Shown: positions 8,439-19,547 of the stretch, in pieces
How the letters are laid out: each line of letters begins with the position of its first letter
Numbering within the stretch: position 1 is the stretch's first letter
Source of the DNA: Cudoniella acicularis
Lineage: Eukaryota > Ascomycota > Leotiomycetes > Helotiales > Helotiaceae
Length of the DNA stretch: 25,202 bases
Assembly (NCBI GenBank): GCA_013054445.1
Contig: JAAMPI010000811.1
Coordinates: forward strand, 1 to 25,202
Direction: 5' to 3'
Translations under genes and position numbers: made by a program
Notes under the pieces: model-generated
Seen by the model: only the letters and a program-made list of their open reading frames with translations
Databases searched by the model: none
Told to the model about the DNA's origin: nothing

Positions 8439-11400
8439 CTAATGTCGAGATGAAGTCTGAGGATGGTATTCCAGCTGCGGAGGTCCCTGTTGAGGCTCCG
8501 GCCTTCTACCTTGTGGCCAGAAATCGATGGCCGCCACCACATCTTCGCCTCGCTCATCTTCGTACGCATAAATAATCTAGAAGATTTTAGTAAAGTGCAG
8601 CAGAATCATGGTGGATCTGAACTTACCTCCCGAGTGCTTGTGTGAAGCATACGAATGTTCTTATGCGGCACAATATGTACAGCGTTGGTATCAATGTTCC
8701 GAATCTCAATAAAGTTCGTTTCGAATGCCAATATCCAAGGATATGAGAGTGCAAAACTCTGCGGTTGTCCTTCCCAGTCGATCCTCCAGTCGGGTCGGGC
8801 GCGCCATCCATTACGGTTGACAAAGAATGAAAACTCAGTGTAGTTGAGCAGAAATTCGCCATTCAGTCGTTCAATATGGATAGGTCTAACGTTTTCTTTC
8901 CGGGCCACGAAATCCAAAGAAGTGTCCGCCTGATCAAGTAGCGATTGAGTCTCCAGAGTCTCTAGTGATACAACCTCGAAACCTCGTGCGCAAGCAACAC
9001 AAAGTTTGGTTTTCAAGAAGTGAATAGATGAAGATTCAGTGGGAATATAAAATTCTTTGAAGGCCTTGAGCTCGTCTTGTCCACTGTTGAACATCTTGAA
9101 GCCCTTTTGTTTTTTGCCCTTGGACATAGCATCATTAGGCTCAAAGACTTTGATTGTCGTTGATAATGCGGAAGATTTAACACAGCACACAAGGTGTCGA
9201 CCGAGGCATATACCAGTTTTAAAGAAATTGCAGTGACTTTGAATCTTCTTCGGTCGCTTGGCGAGTGCCGGCTCGTTGGGATTTAAGGCTGACAGGGGAT
9301 ATGACAATAGCGACTTTTGTGAGAGCACGAGAAGCAAGTTGTATTCCTCGAGAACATCGATTTGCGTAACACTTGTCGCATCCAGGGCTCGTATTGGCTT
9401 CACGGTGACATCCTTTGCCCTACGGTCAGATACAAAAATTCCCGAGTCAGTTCCATAGATCAGTTTCCGACCACCATCTATAGAATATTAGCATCAATTG
9501 GTGTAGAGGGTATATCCGAGCTTAACATACCAAATGGCGTGACACAGTTGACCCGATTGGCGGCAGTGAAAAAGCTACTCGACAAGATGGATCGGTTGTA
9601 GAAGTCGCCACGTTTCCTAAGGATGGTTTGTTGTTCTCCAATGTGTTCCATCCATTTGTTCCTGGCGCCTGCAGTATTGGCATAAAGCGTGAGTTCATAA
9701 CCTCCTTTTCCGATGTGCCTGAACGTGATGGGAAATCCTTCCTTCTTGGCATTATCGGCGTTGGCAGACTTCGCCCCAGGAATTAAACTTGATGAGGGCC
9801 GCTTAACCACACCAAGTTTAGGTATTACTTCCTCCATCTCACGGATGGAAAGGAGCTCAAGGGGTATAGGTCTGCGATACACTTTCACTTCCTCCTTCTT
9901 GCCAACTGTCTTCACACGAACCAGGAGCATGGCATGATCAAACAAGTATGCTTGGATATCCGAAGGATCCGTTGGAGATTTCTTGAGTGCACCTTTATAG
10001 ATGAGCTCCCGCTTGTCGTCTGTAAGCTTGAGGTCTACGCGTTCATTTGGCCGAAATCGAAGTTGTTCGTGCAAACGTTTAAGGTTGAAGCGATTTTCCG
10101 CTTTACCGGATTCGGCATTGACTCTGGACAGCAGGTCACGAATCATCTTCATGGCTTTCGGAATATCCTCTTTGTCCGGATTTCCTGGTTCGGTATATTT
10201 GAGCACATTCTCAAGCAGGAGCGGATAACGGGCAAGTCGGGTTGTAGGTTTCGTCAAGTAACCGTTCAACTCCAGCTTTCTCGATTCCTTCCGTCTTTCG
10301 GTCTCATCCACAAATTTCGAGAAATACGGGTTCAGAGATCGCTCATTCTCGAACTCGTACTTTCCTGCCAATTGATTTGAACCGTACACAATGAACGGCT
10401 CAAATTGAGGGACATATTCAAGGAAGATATCGCCTACACTCCTAACCACTGGATGTTTCTTTTGGCGCTCTGTTAGTGACTCTGCGAAACGTGAGCTCAC
10501 TCCATGAATGCTTGGAGGGTCAACAATATTAGAAAATATCGTCTTCACAATCTTCTCCTTCCTTGATTCTGGAATGGGCGATGGGGCTGCAGGATTAGTG
10601 GACCGAAGTGGAATGATCCAGAAATCTCGCAAGTATTCCAAATCTTTCACAAAATCTCGTTCCGTGTACATGATCTCGGAGATGACTTCCTGGCGCTTCT
10701 TCTCTCTTTCACCAACGCTATCGGCAATCTCCTGTGAAACTGTGTTGATCCAAAGTTTTTGTTCATCTGGCTCATCGACATCATGGAGACTTGCTTCTGA
10801 CTTCTCGCGCCTAAGACCGGGTTGGGGTTTTAAGTTCAAGCGGGACTGCTGCTCCAATCTTCGAGGGCATGCTATCGAATAGCACAATTGATCCCTTGTA
10901 CATGTTGGGGAATAGCATTCGGTAAGAAGCACGAAAACACCATTTACTTCCGGTGCCTCATGTGGCTCATCCATCATAGTCTCTCGGAACTGATACATCT
11001 CAATTGCGGAATCTCGAAGTCGATGATCGTACGTAACATCGTGAAAGAACTTTTGGGCGTCCAGTGCTCGTCCTAATAATAGCGCCAGGTTTCGGTCCGT
11101 GGTCTTAATAATGTAAGAAATAACATCAACTGCGTCAGCACCACTAAAGGCGTTTTTATATGTCAGGTCATTCTTTGTCCGATCTCCTACAGTAACCTTA
11201 TCTCGAAAGCATTCCGCCACTCGTGACAATAGTGCGGGATATACCAAAGGAGACTTTTTCCGGCCTCCCGTGCCGCTGCTAACGGATTTTGCTACTGATG
11301 GGCCACGTTGGAGGGATTCTGTAAATTCAGAGGGGGCAATCGTAGAGGCCATAGACATTGATCTGCTCACATCTTCTACGGTCGTTGAGGCCATGCTTGT

Positions 11401-12285
11401 GGTTCGTGTCTGTGTCGCTGGACTTCTTGGGCCAGGTATAGGGAATCCTACTTCCTGCGATCCACCAGAAGAGGTCCTCCTATTTGGAATGACCCGTCCG
11501 CTCATAGTCTGATGCTCCCGTTCTTGCGGGTAGCTCGTCATGGACATCGCTCGCTCATCATGTCTCTCGGGTACAATACGCCCTTGTGCAGTTGTTCTCG
11601 ATGAGTGCGCCTGATACGGGGCTTGACGAAATGCGTTTGCGGGGGCCTGGGTATATGTGCTGGGTGGTGGTTGATACATTTGAGGTCGAGTAATACTTGC
11701 CATGGATTGCGAACGGTACGGATCCGAATTTAGAGCTGGTGATGGTGCACCTTGGTAATATCTTTGCTGCTGTGGTGGTGGCTTTTGTGGGTATTGCTGC
11801 TGTTGGGGCGGACCGCGAGGATCAACACGTTGAGGGGCCGGATATGGTCTGCGATCCTGTCGAACCTGCTGTGGCAAGTACTGTGGTTGAGGCTGTGATG
11901 GTACTTGACCTGGATGCTGTTGTCTTGATCCTGGATGATATCCATTTGGCATACCTCCTCCATTTGGCGAACCCCCATTTACTGGCGGATAAGCACCTTG
12001 CTGCGGCCGCGGAGGAGGTTGCCTCTGCATCCCACCTTGCAAGCCCGCAGCCTGCGAGCCCATTGTCTGTGTGCGTTGAGTGCCGGATGGAGGGGGAGAC
12101 ACGGATGAGTTCATGGTCTGCGACCGGCCAGGAGGGGCAGATCCAAAGATGTTGGAGAAGGCAGCATCTCGTTGATAGTTAGAGGCATGGCCACCGTACT
12201 CATTGGGGCGAGGGGGGTTCGTCCGTCCTTGCTGATATTCCGCCATGGTGTCTGGCAACTGGGACAAAGTCAGCGCCGGTGGCAT
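8439..12285 (-). CDS. ROM2: Rho1 guanine nucleotide exchange factor, ROM1/ROM2 type
   Basis: Activates the GTPase Rho1 in the cell-wall integrity pathway at the plasma membrane. Three exons: 12285-9531, 9477-8627 and 8576-8439, totalling 3744 nt (1247 aa). The 53-nt intron has donor GTATGT; the 50-nt intron has donor GTAAGT. Order of parts: Gln/Pro/Ser-rich disordered N-terminus (1 to about 340); DEP domain (about 345-430); RhoGEF/DH domain (about 530-720, with EVISEIMYTERDFVKDLEYL and TRLARYPLLLENVLKYT); PH domain (about 750-880); CNH domain (about 910-1210, including NIRMLHTSTRE and, from the last exon, IIYAYEDERGEDVVAAIDFW). The CNH motif is split by the last intron, which supports that junction. 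An internal ATG at 12246 (MAEYQQGR) sits in the stronger context CACCATGG and may be the true start. It is divergent from VMA11. Confidence 0.93.
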
Positions 12286-13131
12286 TGATAGATAACTTGC
12301 GGTCGCACACGGATACCTACTCCACTCTAGAAGCCGAGGGCAACCTCCTCGGCCTCACTCTCTGCGGTCAGAACAGCCCCTTATGTCCTTGCCGACGCCG
12401 ACGGAGAACCGCCGTATGTCGACCGTGGTGTGCTGGCTGTCGCTGAAGACGATTTCTGCGCTGCGTTGGCTCTGGCTGGCCTGAAGTGAGATTGCTCAAG
12501 CGAGGAATCTCTCGATCTCTGGCCCCAACACCTCTGATTGCTAGTCGCGGAGGAGTAGGCCGGCGGGGGAGAAGCACATTGAAGTGCCCTGGGATCAGAC
12601 GGTCCAATGTCGAACGCTCGATGCTCTGTCGTGCGAAGTGGGAGGCTCGGGAGCCAGGATTCTTGCGATCTGAAAGGCACCTTGTGGTGGTGGTGGTCTT
12701 CGCTAGCGCTCGGATATTTGGTCGTCCAAAGCCGGGTAACCTTAGCAGTCAACGCGCAGCTTTGCACGGGCGGCTTAAAGCTTTGTACCTATCAATCAAC
12801 AGAATCGAGAAGGGCTGGACAAGACCGCAAGACGATAAACTGGATTTCGCAACGTACTTTGCTGTAACATGCACGCCGGGCAGGATACGGGATTTTGCTT
12901 GTTTTAAAACGACCTCGACGGGCTTGATCAATGCGTATTTTTAGCAAGTACCAGTGAGACAGGATGCCCCGATTTGGAGCGTGACGGTCACGTGGCCGCT
13001 ACGGAGCGAAGACCAAGCAAGCGGAAGCTCTCGATATTGACGATGTCTTATCACGAACTCGCTCAACGTCACCCATCCGCGCCATCTCCTTCTCAAGTAC
13101 ACCCAGCAGGATACGTGGAGCTGTAGTCACA
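12286..13131. promoter_or_regulatory. Shared divergent promoter/5' leader region of ROM2 and VMA11
   Basis: 846 bases between two divergent starts. Frames are open on both strands at 12381-12767 and 12486-12944, but they are GC-rich shadows without domains and probably belong to the long ROM2 5' leader. A perfect CACGTG (bHLH-type site) lies at 12989-12994, about 140 bases upstream of the VMA11 ATG. A 5'-UTR intron cannot be judged from sequence alone. Confidence 0.4.
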
Positions 13132-13884
13132 ATGGCAGACTCGAATTCCGATCTCGCGCCCAAGTTCGCGCCGTTCTTCGGAATGGTAAGTGGCCAAACT
13201 GGATAGAAATGGGAGAGCAGGACTGACAGCTTCGCAGGCCGGCATTGGGTTCGCCATGACATTTGGATGTGGGCACCCCGCGATATTGATGGCAAAGGAG
13301 CTTGCTGATAAAAATTAGGTGTTGGAGCCGCGTACGGGACGGCCAAGTCTGGCATTGGAATATCTGGAGTCGGAACCTTTCGACCAGATTTGATCATGAA
13401 GGTATACAGAGCTCCAGCCATCGCATGCAGAACTTGTGCTGACCTGGGATCACCACAGTCCCTGATTCCCGTCGTCATGTCCGGTATCATTGCCGTCTAC
13501 TCGCTAGTTATCGCCGTCTTGATCGCTGGAGATATGGCACCTCCCCCAGAGACTTATAGTCTGTTCAAGTACGGCCTTTCTCAAAAAATAACATCAGGAC
13601 TCTAACTAACCATGGTTCAGTGGCTTCATGCATCTCGCATGTGGCCTTTCGGTTGGTCTGACTGGACTTGCTGCCGGGTATGCGATTGGTATTGTGGGAG
13701 ACATGGGTGTACGAACTTATATGCTACAATCGAGGATATTCGTCGGAATGGTGCTTATCCTTATTTTCGGGGAAGTTTTGGGTCTCTATGGGTTAGTATA
13801 CACCTCCACTCCGATGGACTACACTCCTACTGACAACTCAGGCTCATTGTGGCTCTAATTCTAAACACCAAGAGCAGAGGTTAG
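13132..13884 (+). CDS. VMA11: V-type ATPase proteolipid subunit c' (VMA11)
   Basis: A component of the membrane Vo rotor of the vacuolar proton pump. Six exons: 13132-13185, 13238-13268, 13319-13401, 13459-13568, 13621-13791 and 13842-13884; 492 nt, 163 aa. The introns are 50-57 nt; the fourth has a perfect CTAAC branch site. Four hydrophobic helices are present: FAPFFGMAGIGFAM onward, the [12 protein letters not shown] segment, [20 protein letters not shown], and [19 protein letters not shown]. The last carries the conserved proton-binding Glu (E144). It is assigned to c' rather than c because of [33 protein letters not shown] and the ending [10 protein letters not shown], all closer to yeast Vma11 than to Vma3. 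The second donor (GTGGGC) is weak but is the only one I found that keeps the conserved [10 protein letters not shown] frame. It is divergent from ROM2. Confidence 0.93.
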
Positions 13885-14903
13885 ACTGCCACCTTCCTAC
13901 TTGACCCAAAATAGCTGGAGACCGCCCCCGGAACGGAAGACGTGTGCAAGAATATTGTTTGACTATGGGATGAGGTTAACTGCATTGCTGGGAGTTATGG
14001 CCGTGTATAGAGGCAGGAGTGGTTATTGCCGATCATACAATTCGAATATCCTGTACAGTCCGGCTTGGTCCTGAGCCTTAGGGAATGGAATATTCTCAAC
14101 ATCTAACTTTTGCAAGTCAACAATAGGCCTGTTGGTATGTCCTAAAGACCCTTTCTTGTTTTTAATCGGTGTTAGCGGAGACGAGTGTCGAAGATTCCAA
14201 TCCCTGGCCCTTTCTCAAGCCAAACTTTCTATTCATGCAAGTGGTGATCAGAGGGTGTGCTACCTACATAAACAATTATCCTCACCGTTCCTCTAGGAGC
14301 GATGCGGCTGCTTCCTTTTGCTTACGGAGATGGCCGCAAAATGGGAAGGTTCTTGTTGCCACACCCTTTTATGTCAAAGCAGAAGTCTGTTGGCCGCTGA
14401 ATCCAGCCCTCCAGTGAGGCAATTTGTTGACCATTTCTCGCAATCTGTCTGTCTGATGTCACACCGGTCACAGTTATCTCGCCTTCCTCGTTGAGAAGCG
14501 TCTTCGCGGAATACTCGGAAGAACGGGATAACTTTCCTCTCGGTTTTGAGACGAGATATGCGCCCGAATTAGCCTAGATACCAGAACCGAGAACAATAAA
14601 AGTGAAGAGCAAACCGAGTCCGTGGTTGTTGTCATATCGATGACGGATTTGAAGCTGTCGTTATGGCCGACGATCCACGCCTTCCTGATTAGGATGCGAA
14701 ACCCGCAACAATATTTATGCGTTGGAATCACAGCACAGGTGACAGACGGCCGGTGCTATGATGCGAGCTGCTCGCCGATGCAAGTTCAGGGCAGCCTTGT
14801 AGATGGAGGAGTTCATCCACTGACTGCAGCTCGCGCGGCAACCCCAACTTCCAAGCCTCGTACCTGATCGAAGCATAGGCAAAGCCTCGGCCATACAGCA
14901 AGA

Positions 14904-14930
14904 GATGTGGTCAAGATGTGGTCAAGATGT
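14904..14930. repeat. 11-bp tandem repeat, about 2.5 copies
   Basis: Unit GATGTGGTCAA is present twice in perfect tandem (14904-14914, 14915-14925), followed by GATGT of a third copy. Confidence 0.85.
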
Positions 14931-15018
14931 CGCGGGGTGCAGACCTACATGACAGCGTGCTGATCACACGTGCCCTCCTCCTTGGTCATAGTCGGCCAGC
15001 CTGCTAGAGAAGCTGTCT

Positions 15019-15078
15019 GGCGATGCTCAGGCGATGCTCAGGCGATGCTCAGGCGATGCTCAGGCGATGCTCAGGCGA
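15019..15078. repeat. 11-bp tandem repeat, 5.5 copies
   Basis: Unit GGCGATGCTCA is repeated five times without a mismatch (15019-15073), followed by GGCGA of a sixth copy. Since 11 is not a multiple of three, any translation cycles through frames. The array lies in gene-free DNA. Confidence 0.95.
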
Positions 15079-15874
15079 GTCGTGGCTATTGACAGTGACT
15101 TACAGCACTCTATATTCGATGCTAATTGGGCAATCCGCTCCAAAAGCCCAATTTCTCTCATCTCAAGTCTCTGGCAAATCAGAACAACCACAGCTGGATT
15201 TGGAGTCTCCTTTCCATCTAATGCCCTCGACGGTCAGTGGTTGAAACGGGGCTACGATGAAGAAAGACCCGCGACTGATGCATTCTGACCGATCCGAAAT
15301 AACGCCCTCCCCTCCTAACTCCTGAGGCCTCTCGATCATTCTCGACGGCGCCACCCTTGCTATCAAGAGCATCTACGATCTTCCCGGAGAGGCCAACATC
15401 CTGGTCGGGCAACCCTTACGCTCATCTGCGAACTGCAGACAACAAACCCCAGCAGCAACCATCTCGCGCCACACACGGCAGCCACACCTCGGAGCGGCGC
15501 TTGGCGTCTATAATTAGGGGCACTGATTGGCTGTTCCTGACAGATCTGCCCCCCACCAACGACCAGGATGCAATCTTGTTTGGCCCCGCGATTGTTCTCC
15601 ACATCCATTCAGAGCCCTGATTCCGGTTATCTGCGCTGCTTTTTCAAGGCTTCAAGGCCCTGGTAGGCTTGTTCAGGCGCTGAAACTACTCCTCAATTCG
15701 CCTGTGAATCGCCTCACAGCGCCATACAAGCCTTGACAACAGGCTATATTCCACCGTAAGGATGCTCGCGATTCGCTGGCGGCCTGCTGCTCGAGTATTC
15801 CCTAGGAGAATACTAGATGCCCTTCCCTGGTCGGTCCTGATAAGATGTACCTCCGTACTACTTCCTGGACAATC

Positions 15875-15895
15875 CGTCCGGCGTCCGGCGTCCGG
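15875..15895. repeat. 7-bp tandem repeat, 3 copies
   Basis: Unit CGTCCGG occurs three times in perfect tandem in gene-free DNA upstream of the protease gene. Confidence 0.85.
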
Positions 15896-16617
15896 CATGT
15901 GCAAATGGCTCCTGTGCAATCGATTCTAGTACTCTTCCACTGCCAACAACCCCAAAACGGTGAATACCCTCTCTGTCGCCATCGCCCCTCGCAGGTTTAG
16001 AAGCCTGAGTAGATCAGGAACGCCCGCCATCCACCTTCCTATCACGGACGGCATCCGGCGCTGCAGAACCGGCCTTGTCAATTTAGAGGCTTAGAGTCCT
16101 CTCTGCCCCTCCATGATGGCTCCATCCCTCCCAAGTCGACGTCCATTATTTAAACTTTCACGAATCAGAACTCCATGTCAGTATATGATGAGCAGCGCTG
16201 CAGAAGCCTTGCAGACCTCGGTGCATACCGTAATACCGGCAGCTGTGGCCCCCTGGCTGCATGTACGGAGTAGTTATGTTTCGAGTTGAAGATCATCTGG
16301 CGTGCTTCTGACCGCATTGGGAGTAGGTATTTACATTGTTTGCCATCCTCCTCTACTATTCGTCTGAATACCGGCCCTGAAAGGGGAAGCTCAGATTGCA
16401 TAGCAAACCCTCCTTCTCCGTCCGAACTAGGTCTCCAGCAGAAGAACTAACACTGGATGAGTCCTGCTAATGAGCATGACGGCCTACCCAATTGCAAGTA
16501 ATCTGAGAAATATACATCCGTGATCGACAACTGAGAATGGAAGCTATGAAGCGGAGGCCTTGTACTTACCCTGACCACTGTTGGTACTCTGTCAGCCGAG
16601 GCTGTAGTAGGTGAAGA

Positions 16618-16623
16618 TATAAA
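16618..16623 (+). promoter_or_regulatory. Probable TATA box of the aspartic protease gene
   Basis: TATAAA is located 99 bases upstream of the ATG at 16717, followed by a CT-rich stretch (about 16637-16712), the usual fungal arrangement for an inducible secreted-enzyme gene. Confidence 0.55.
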
Positions 16624-16716
16624 GGTAGTACATTCCCTCTGGACATTCCTTCTATCCTCATCCCCATCATCCTCTTTCAATCTTCTCTCCAAGCCTTTTC
16701 CAGCTCCCTCTGCAAT

Positions 16717-18099
16717 ATGCTTTCTACTCTTTCAGTCCTGGCTCTTGCCATCACGGCATCTGCCCTCCCAGCTCCAGCTCCAGCTGGACAAGTTATCGGT
16801 AGCAAAGCATTCTCTGCTCCAGCGGTCCACAACTCCAACTATCAACGCAACGGTACTGCCGCTCTCCTCAAAGCCTACGCAAAGTACAACTTGAGCCCAA
16901 AGGAAGGGCAATTCTCGAGTGAGCTTCTTGCAGCATTGGGCTCCTCCAAAGTCAAGAGACAAGATGGTTCGGCTTCCGCTGCTCCAGCTGGCGGAACCGA
17001 ATACTTGGTTAGCACCTCTGTTGGTGGAGAGTCGCTCAACCTTGATTTTGACACTGGCAGTGCAGATTTGTAAGTTTCCCCATTTTTATGACTAGTTAGG
17101 AGTTCTTGTACACACAACTCGATCTGTGAAACACGAGATATTTCACAAACGCTTCCCAGCAGCACATGGTGGAACATTGCAATCTAAGATATTGATAACG
17201 CTTCAACTATTACATATTCGCTAACCAACATCTATAGATGGGTCTTTTCATCTTCATTGTCATCCGCCTCCAAGAAAGGCCATGACATCTACACGGCATC
17301 CAAAAGCCCAACATACCAGGCTCTCTCCGGGTACACCTGGTCCATCACCTACGCCGACGGATCTGGAGCAAGTGGCAAAGTCGGCACTGACACTGTCACA
17401 ATCGGCGGCACATCTGTAACCGGCCAAGCCGTCGAACTAGCCACCAAAGTCTCCTCCACCTTTGTGAGCGACGCCGCGGACGGCCTCGTCGGCCTCGCCT
17501 TCAGCAGCATCAACACCGTGCAACCCGTCCAGCAACAAACCTTCTTCGACAACGCACAACCCAGCCTAAACTCCCCCCTCTTCGCCGCCTACCTCCCCTA
17601 CAACGCCGACGGCGCCTACGACTTCGGCTTCATTGACAGCAGCAAGTACAGCGGCTCCATCAACTACGCGACCGTCAACTCCGGCAATGGCTTCTGGGAA
17701 TTCGCATCCAATTCCTACCAAGTAGGCGGCAGCACCTTCTCCCAATCTGGAAACACCGGCATTGCCGACACTGGAACCACCTTAGTGCTCATGATCGACG
17801 ATGCTGTTTCCAACTACTATGCCTCCGTCTCTGGCGCTTCAAACTCTGCTACATACGGTGGATACATTTTCCCTTGTTCGACTTCCCTCCCTTCGCTCTC
17901 TGTTGATATCGGTGGGAACTATGCCACTATCCCTGGCAGCCTTTTGAACTTCCAGAGCATTGATGGCACGAACTGCTTTGGTGGTCTTCAAAGTGTTGGG
18001 GGTGGAACGCAGAATATTTATGGTGATGTTTTCTTTAATGCTTATTATGGGATTTTCGATGCTAGTGTGCCGCAGTTTGGCTTTGCTGCTCTTGCATGA
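16717..18099 (+). CDS. Secreted aspartic protease, aspergillopepsin-like (peptidase family A1)
   Basis: An acid endopeptidase made as a secreted prepro-enzyme. Exons 16717-17069 and 17238-18099; 1215 nt, 404 aa. The 168-nt intron (GTAAGT donor, CTAAC branch, CTATAG acceptor) is the longest in the window and interrupts the first active-site motif, DTGSADLWVF. Signal peptide is about residues 1-16; a propeptide follows up to a Kex2-like Lys-Arg at 80-81. Catalytic aspartates are D112 (DTGS) and D295 (IADTGTTLVL). The flap region reads YTWSITYADGSGASG with Tyr156. A C-terminal Cys pair (FPCST, TNCFGG) fits the conserved disulfide. Length and layout match the aspergillopepsin/penicillopepsin group. 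An upstream TATA box and CT-rich leader suggest regulated expression. Base composition is GC-richer in the middle of exon 2, as in many highly expressed fungal genes. Confidence 0.95.
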
Positions 18100-19547
18100 G
18101 TGGGCTGGAGAGAGAAAGGGATTGATAAGGGATGAATATTTATTTATGTGAGAAGATGAGATGATGTGAAATGGATGAATGGGATGTCCTTTGTTTGGAA
18201 GGGTAATAATTAGGAGATAATTATACAGCTAATGACATGATATGACATGACATATGTTTTGAATTTTTGAATGAACGTCCTTGAGTTCTCTCACACACAC
18301 ATTTAAGGGGCGAGCTTGCTTTAATGCTTGCTTACTCATGAGATTGTCATGCCACGAAAATTGTCCCTCGAATCGCAATGGCGCCGTGGATACCGCTTCT
18401 GAAAAGCATTTCGCCATACTACCTATTTTAAAGGAAAGGGAGAAAAACCCCCGATAATCTTGAATCTTCTATTAAATACACTGAAAGTTCATCATGCGTT
18501 TTACTCGAATGTGTAAGGCGACTGACTGACTGACCGACTAACTGATTGACCTACCTCTGTTTCTGCCCAATTCTTCTCTCTTCCCTAAGTTCCTTTATAT
18601 AGACAATCGACACTAACCCAAAACTAAGCCCAAAATCAAAATCAACAAGAATCACAAGTCATAGCAAACTTCTATTTAACCCCTTTCATTCTCTCTACCC
18701 ACCCATTCCATTTTTAAGATTTGATATTTACATGAACTTATATCACTTAAATGCTCACTTCAACTAAACAAAGGGATGAGCTTTAATAATCGAAGAATAA
18801 CAACATTCACGCTTTCTGCAATATGCAACGAATTAAGAAAAGCAAATTGAAAGATAGTTGAAATAGCTATTCACTACTCACCGCACCGGTGCTGTTCACC
18901 TACCTCTCGCTTACTACTCGCCACTCACTTAGTCACCAAGCTACCCTCAACTAATAAACAAAATAAACTAAACAGGAAATATCTCGCCCCTCCCCCTTCT
19001 AAGTTACAATCAAACCCCATCTAATCTAACCCCATCCCAACCAACCTTAGACCTCCAAGTTTCAAGATACTTTTCTTAGAAATCAAAACTTAAATAAGCG
19101 TCTCTAATTTTCATATTTTAAACTCGCTATTATTCACATCAAAAAGGTATTTAATTACTGACAGTTTTAACACGCTTCTAATTTCTATAGGGTTTTATCA
19201 GAGCGCTGCTTGTTTTCTCAATATTGTTGGTATTCTCAGCCGAAGTTGTGTTCTGAGATTCAGAGAGAAGCATAAAAGTAGAAGAGTATAAGCACGTGAT
19301 GATCCCGAACGAGAAAAGAGAAAAGGGGGGACGTTGAAATAATTAAGCGTATGTAATATATGTAATACTGCTCTAGATAAGCAATAACCAATAAAAGCCT
19401 CTATGGCACATTTCAGCTTATATCTATATATCATAGATAAAAGTCGATCTAAAAACCACGAGCCAAACACCAAACGCCACCTGGTATGTAATCATATGTG
19501 CAATCTCAATCTCAATTTCAATCCCAATTCGGACAAATACACATAAT
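18100..19547. other. AT-rich convergent spacer
   Basis: Lies between the 3' ends of the protease (+) and the phosphoesterase (-). Strongly AT-rich with simple-sequence runs. I find no gene. An open frame at 19198-19473 (-) has no domain and low-complexity surroundings. Confidence 0.55.
18521..18550. repeat. Imperfect ACTG tetranucleotide repeat
   Basis: About seven ACTG-related units (ACTG three times, then ACCG, ACTA, ACTG, ATTG) in the AT-rich 3' spacer. A simple microsatellite. Confidence 0.75.

Larger units (their letters stand above)
13885..16716. other. 2.8-kb gene-free region with short tandem repeats
   Basis: After the VMA11 3' end the sequence becomes more GC-rich (about 14160-16100 by eye), with short open frames on both strands, none of which shows a domain or a splice-consistent extension. 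It contains 11-bp and 7-bp tandem repeats (separate entries) and one GTACGGAGTA motif at 16263-16272. It could be an eroded mobile element or lost gene, but I see no transposase motif or terminal repeat pair. The last 300 or so bases are the promoter of the aspartic protease. Confidence 0.5.

Noticed and set aside
9934..10380. 148-codon plus-strand frame opposite the ROM2 DH/PH region
   Set aside because: Shadow of a well-supported coding exon; no recognisable protein features of its own.
11697..12182. Long open frame on the plus strand opposite the ROM2 N-terminus
   Set aside because: It is the antisense of the Gln/Pro-rich coding segment, whose composition keeps the opposite frames open. 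No domain or promoter-like context.
12381..12767. 128-codon minus-strand frame upstream of ROM2
   Set aside because: It lies in the expected ROM2 5' leader; Ser/Ala/Arg-rich without domain; no junction found that would join it in frame to ROM2.
15019..15078. CRISPR-like array
   Set aside because: The units are directly adjacent without spacers and the genome is fungal; it is an ordinary 11-bp tandem repeat.
2549..18099. Secondary-metabolite or melanin gene cluster built on the tyrosinase, methyltransferase and protease
   Set aside because: The genes are separated by housekeeping genes, and no polyketide synthase, peptide synthetase, terpene cyclase, transporter or cluster regulator is present.
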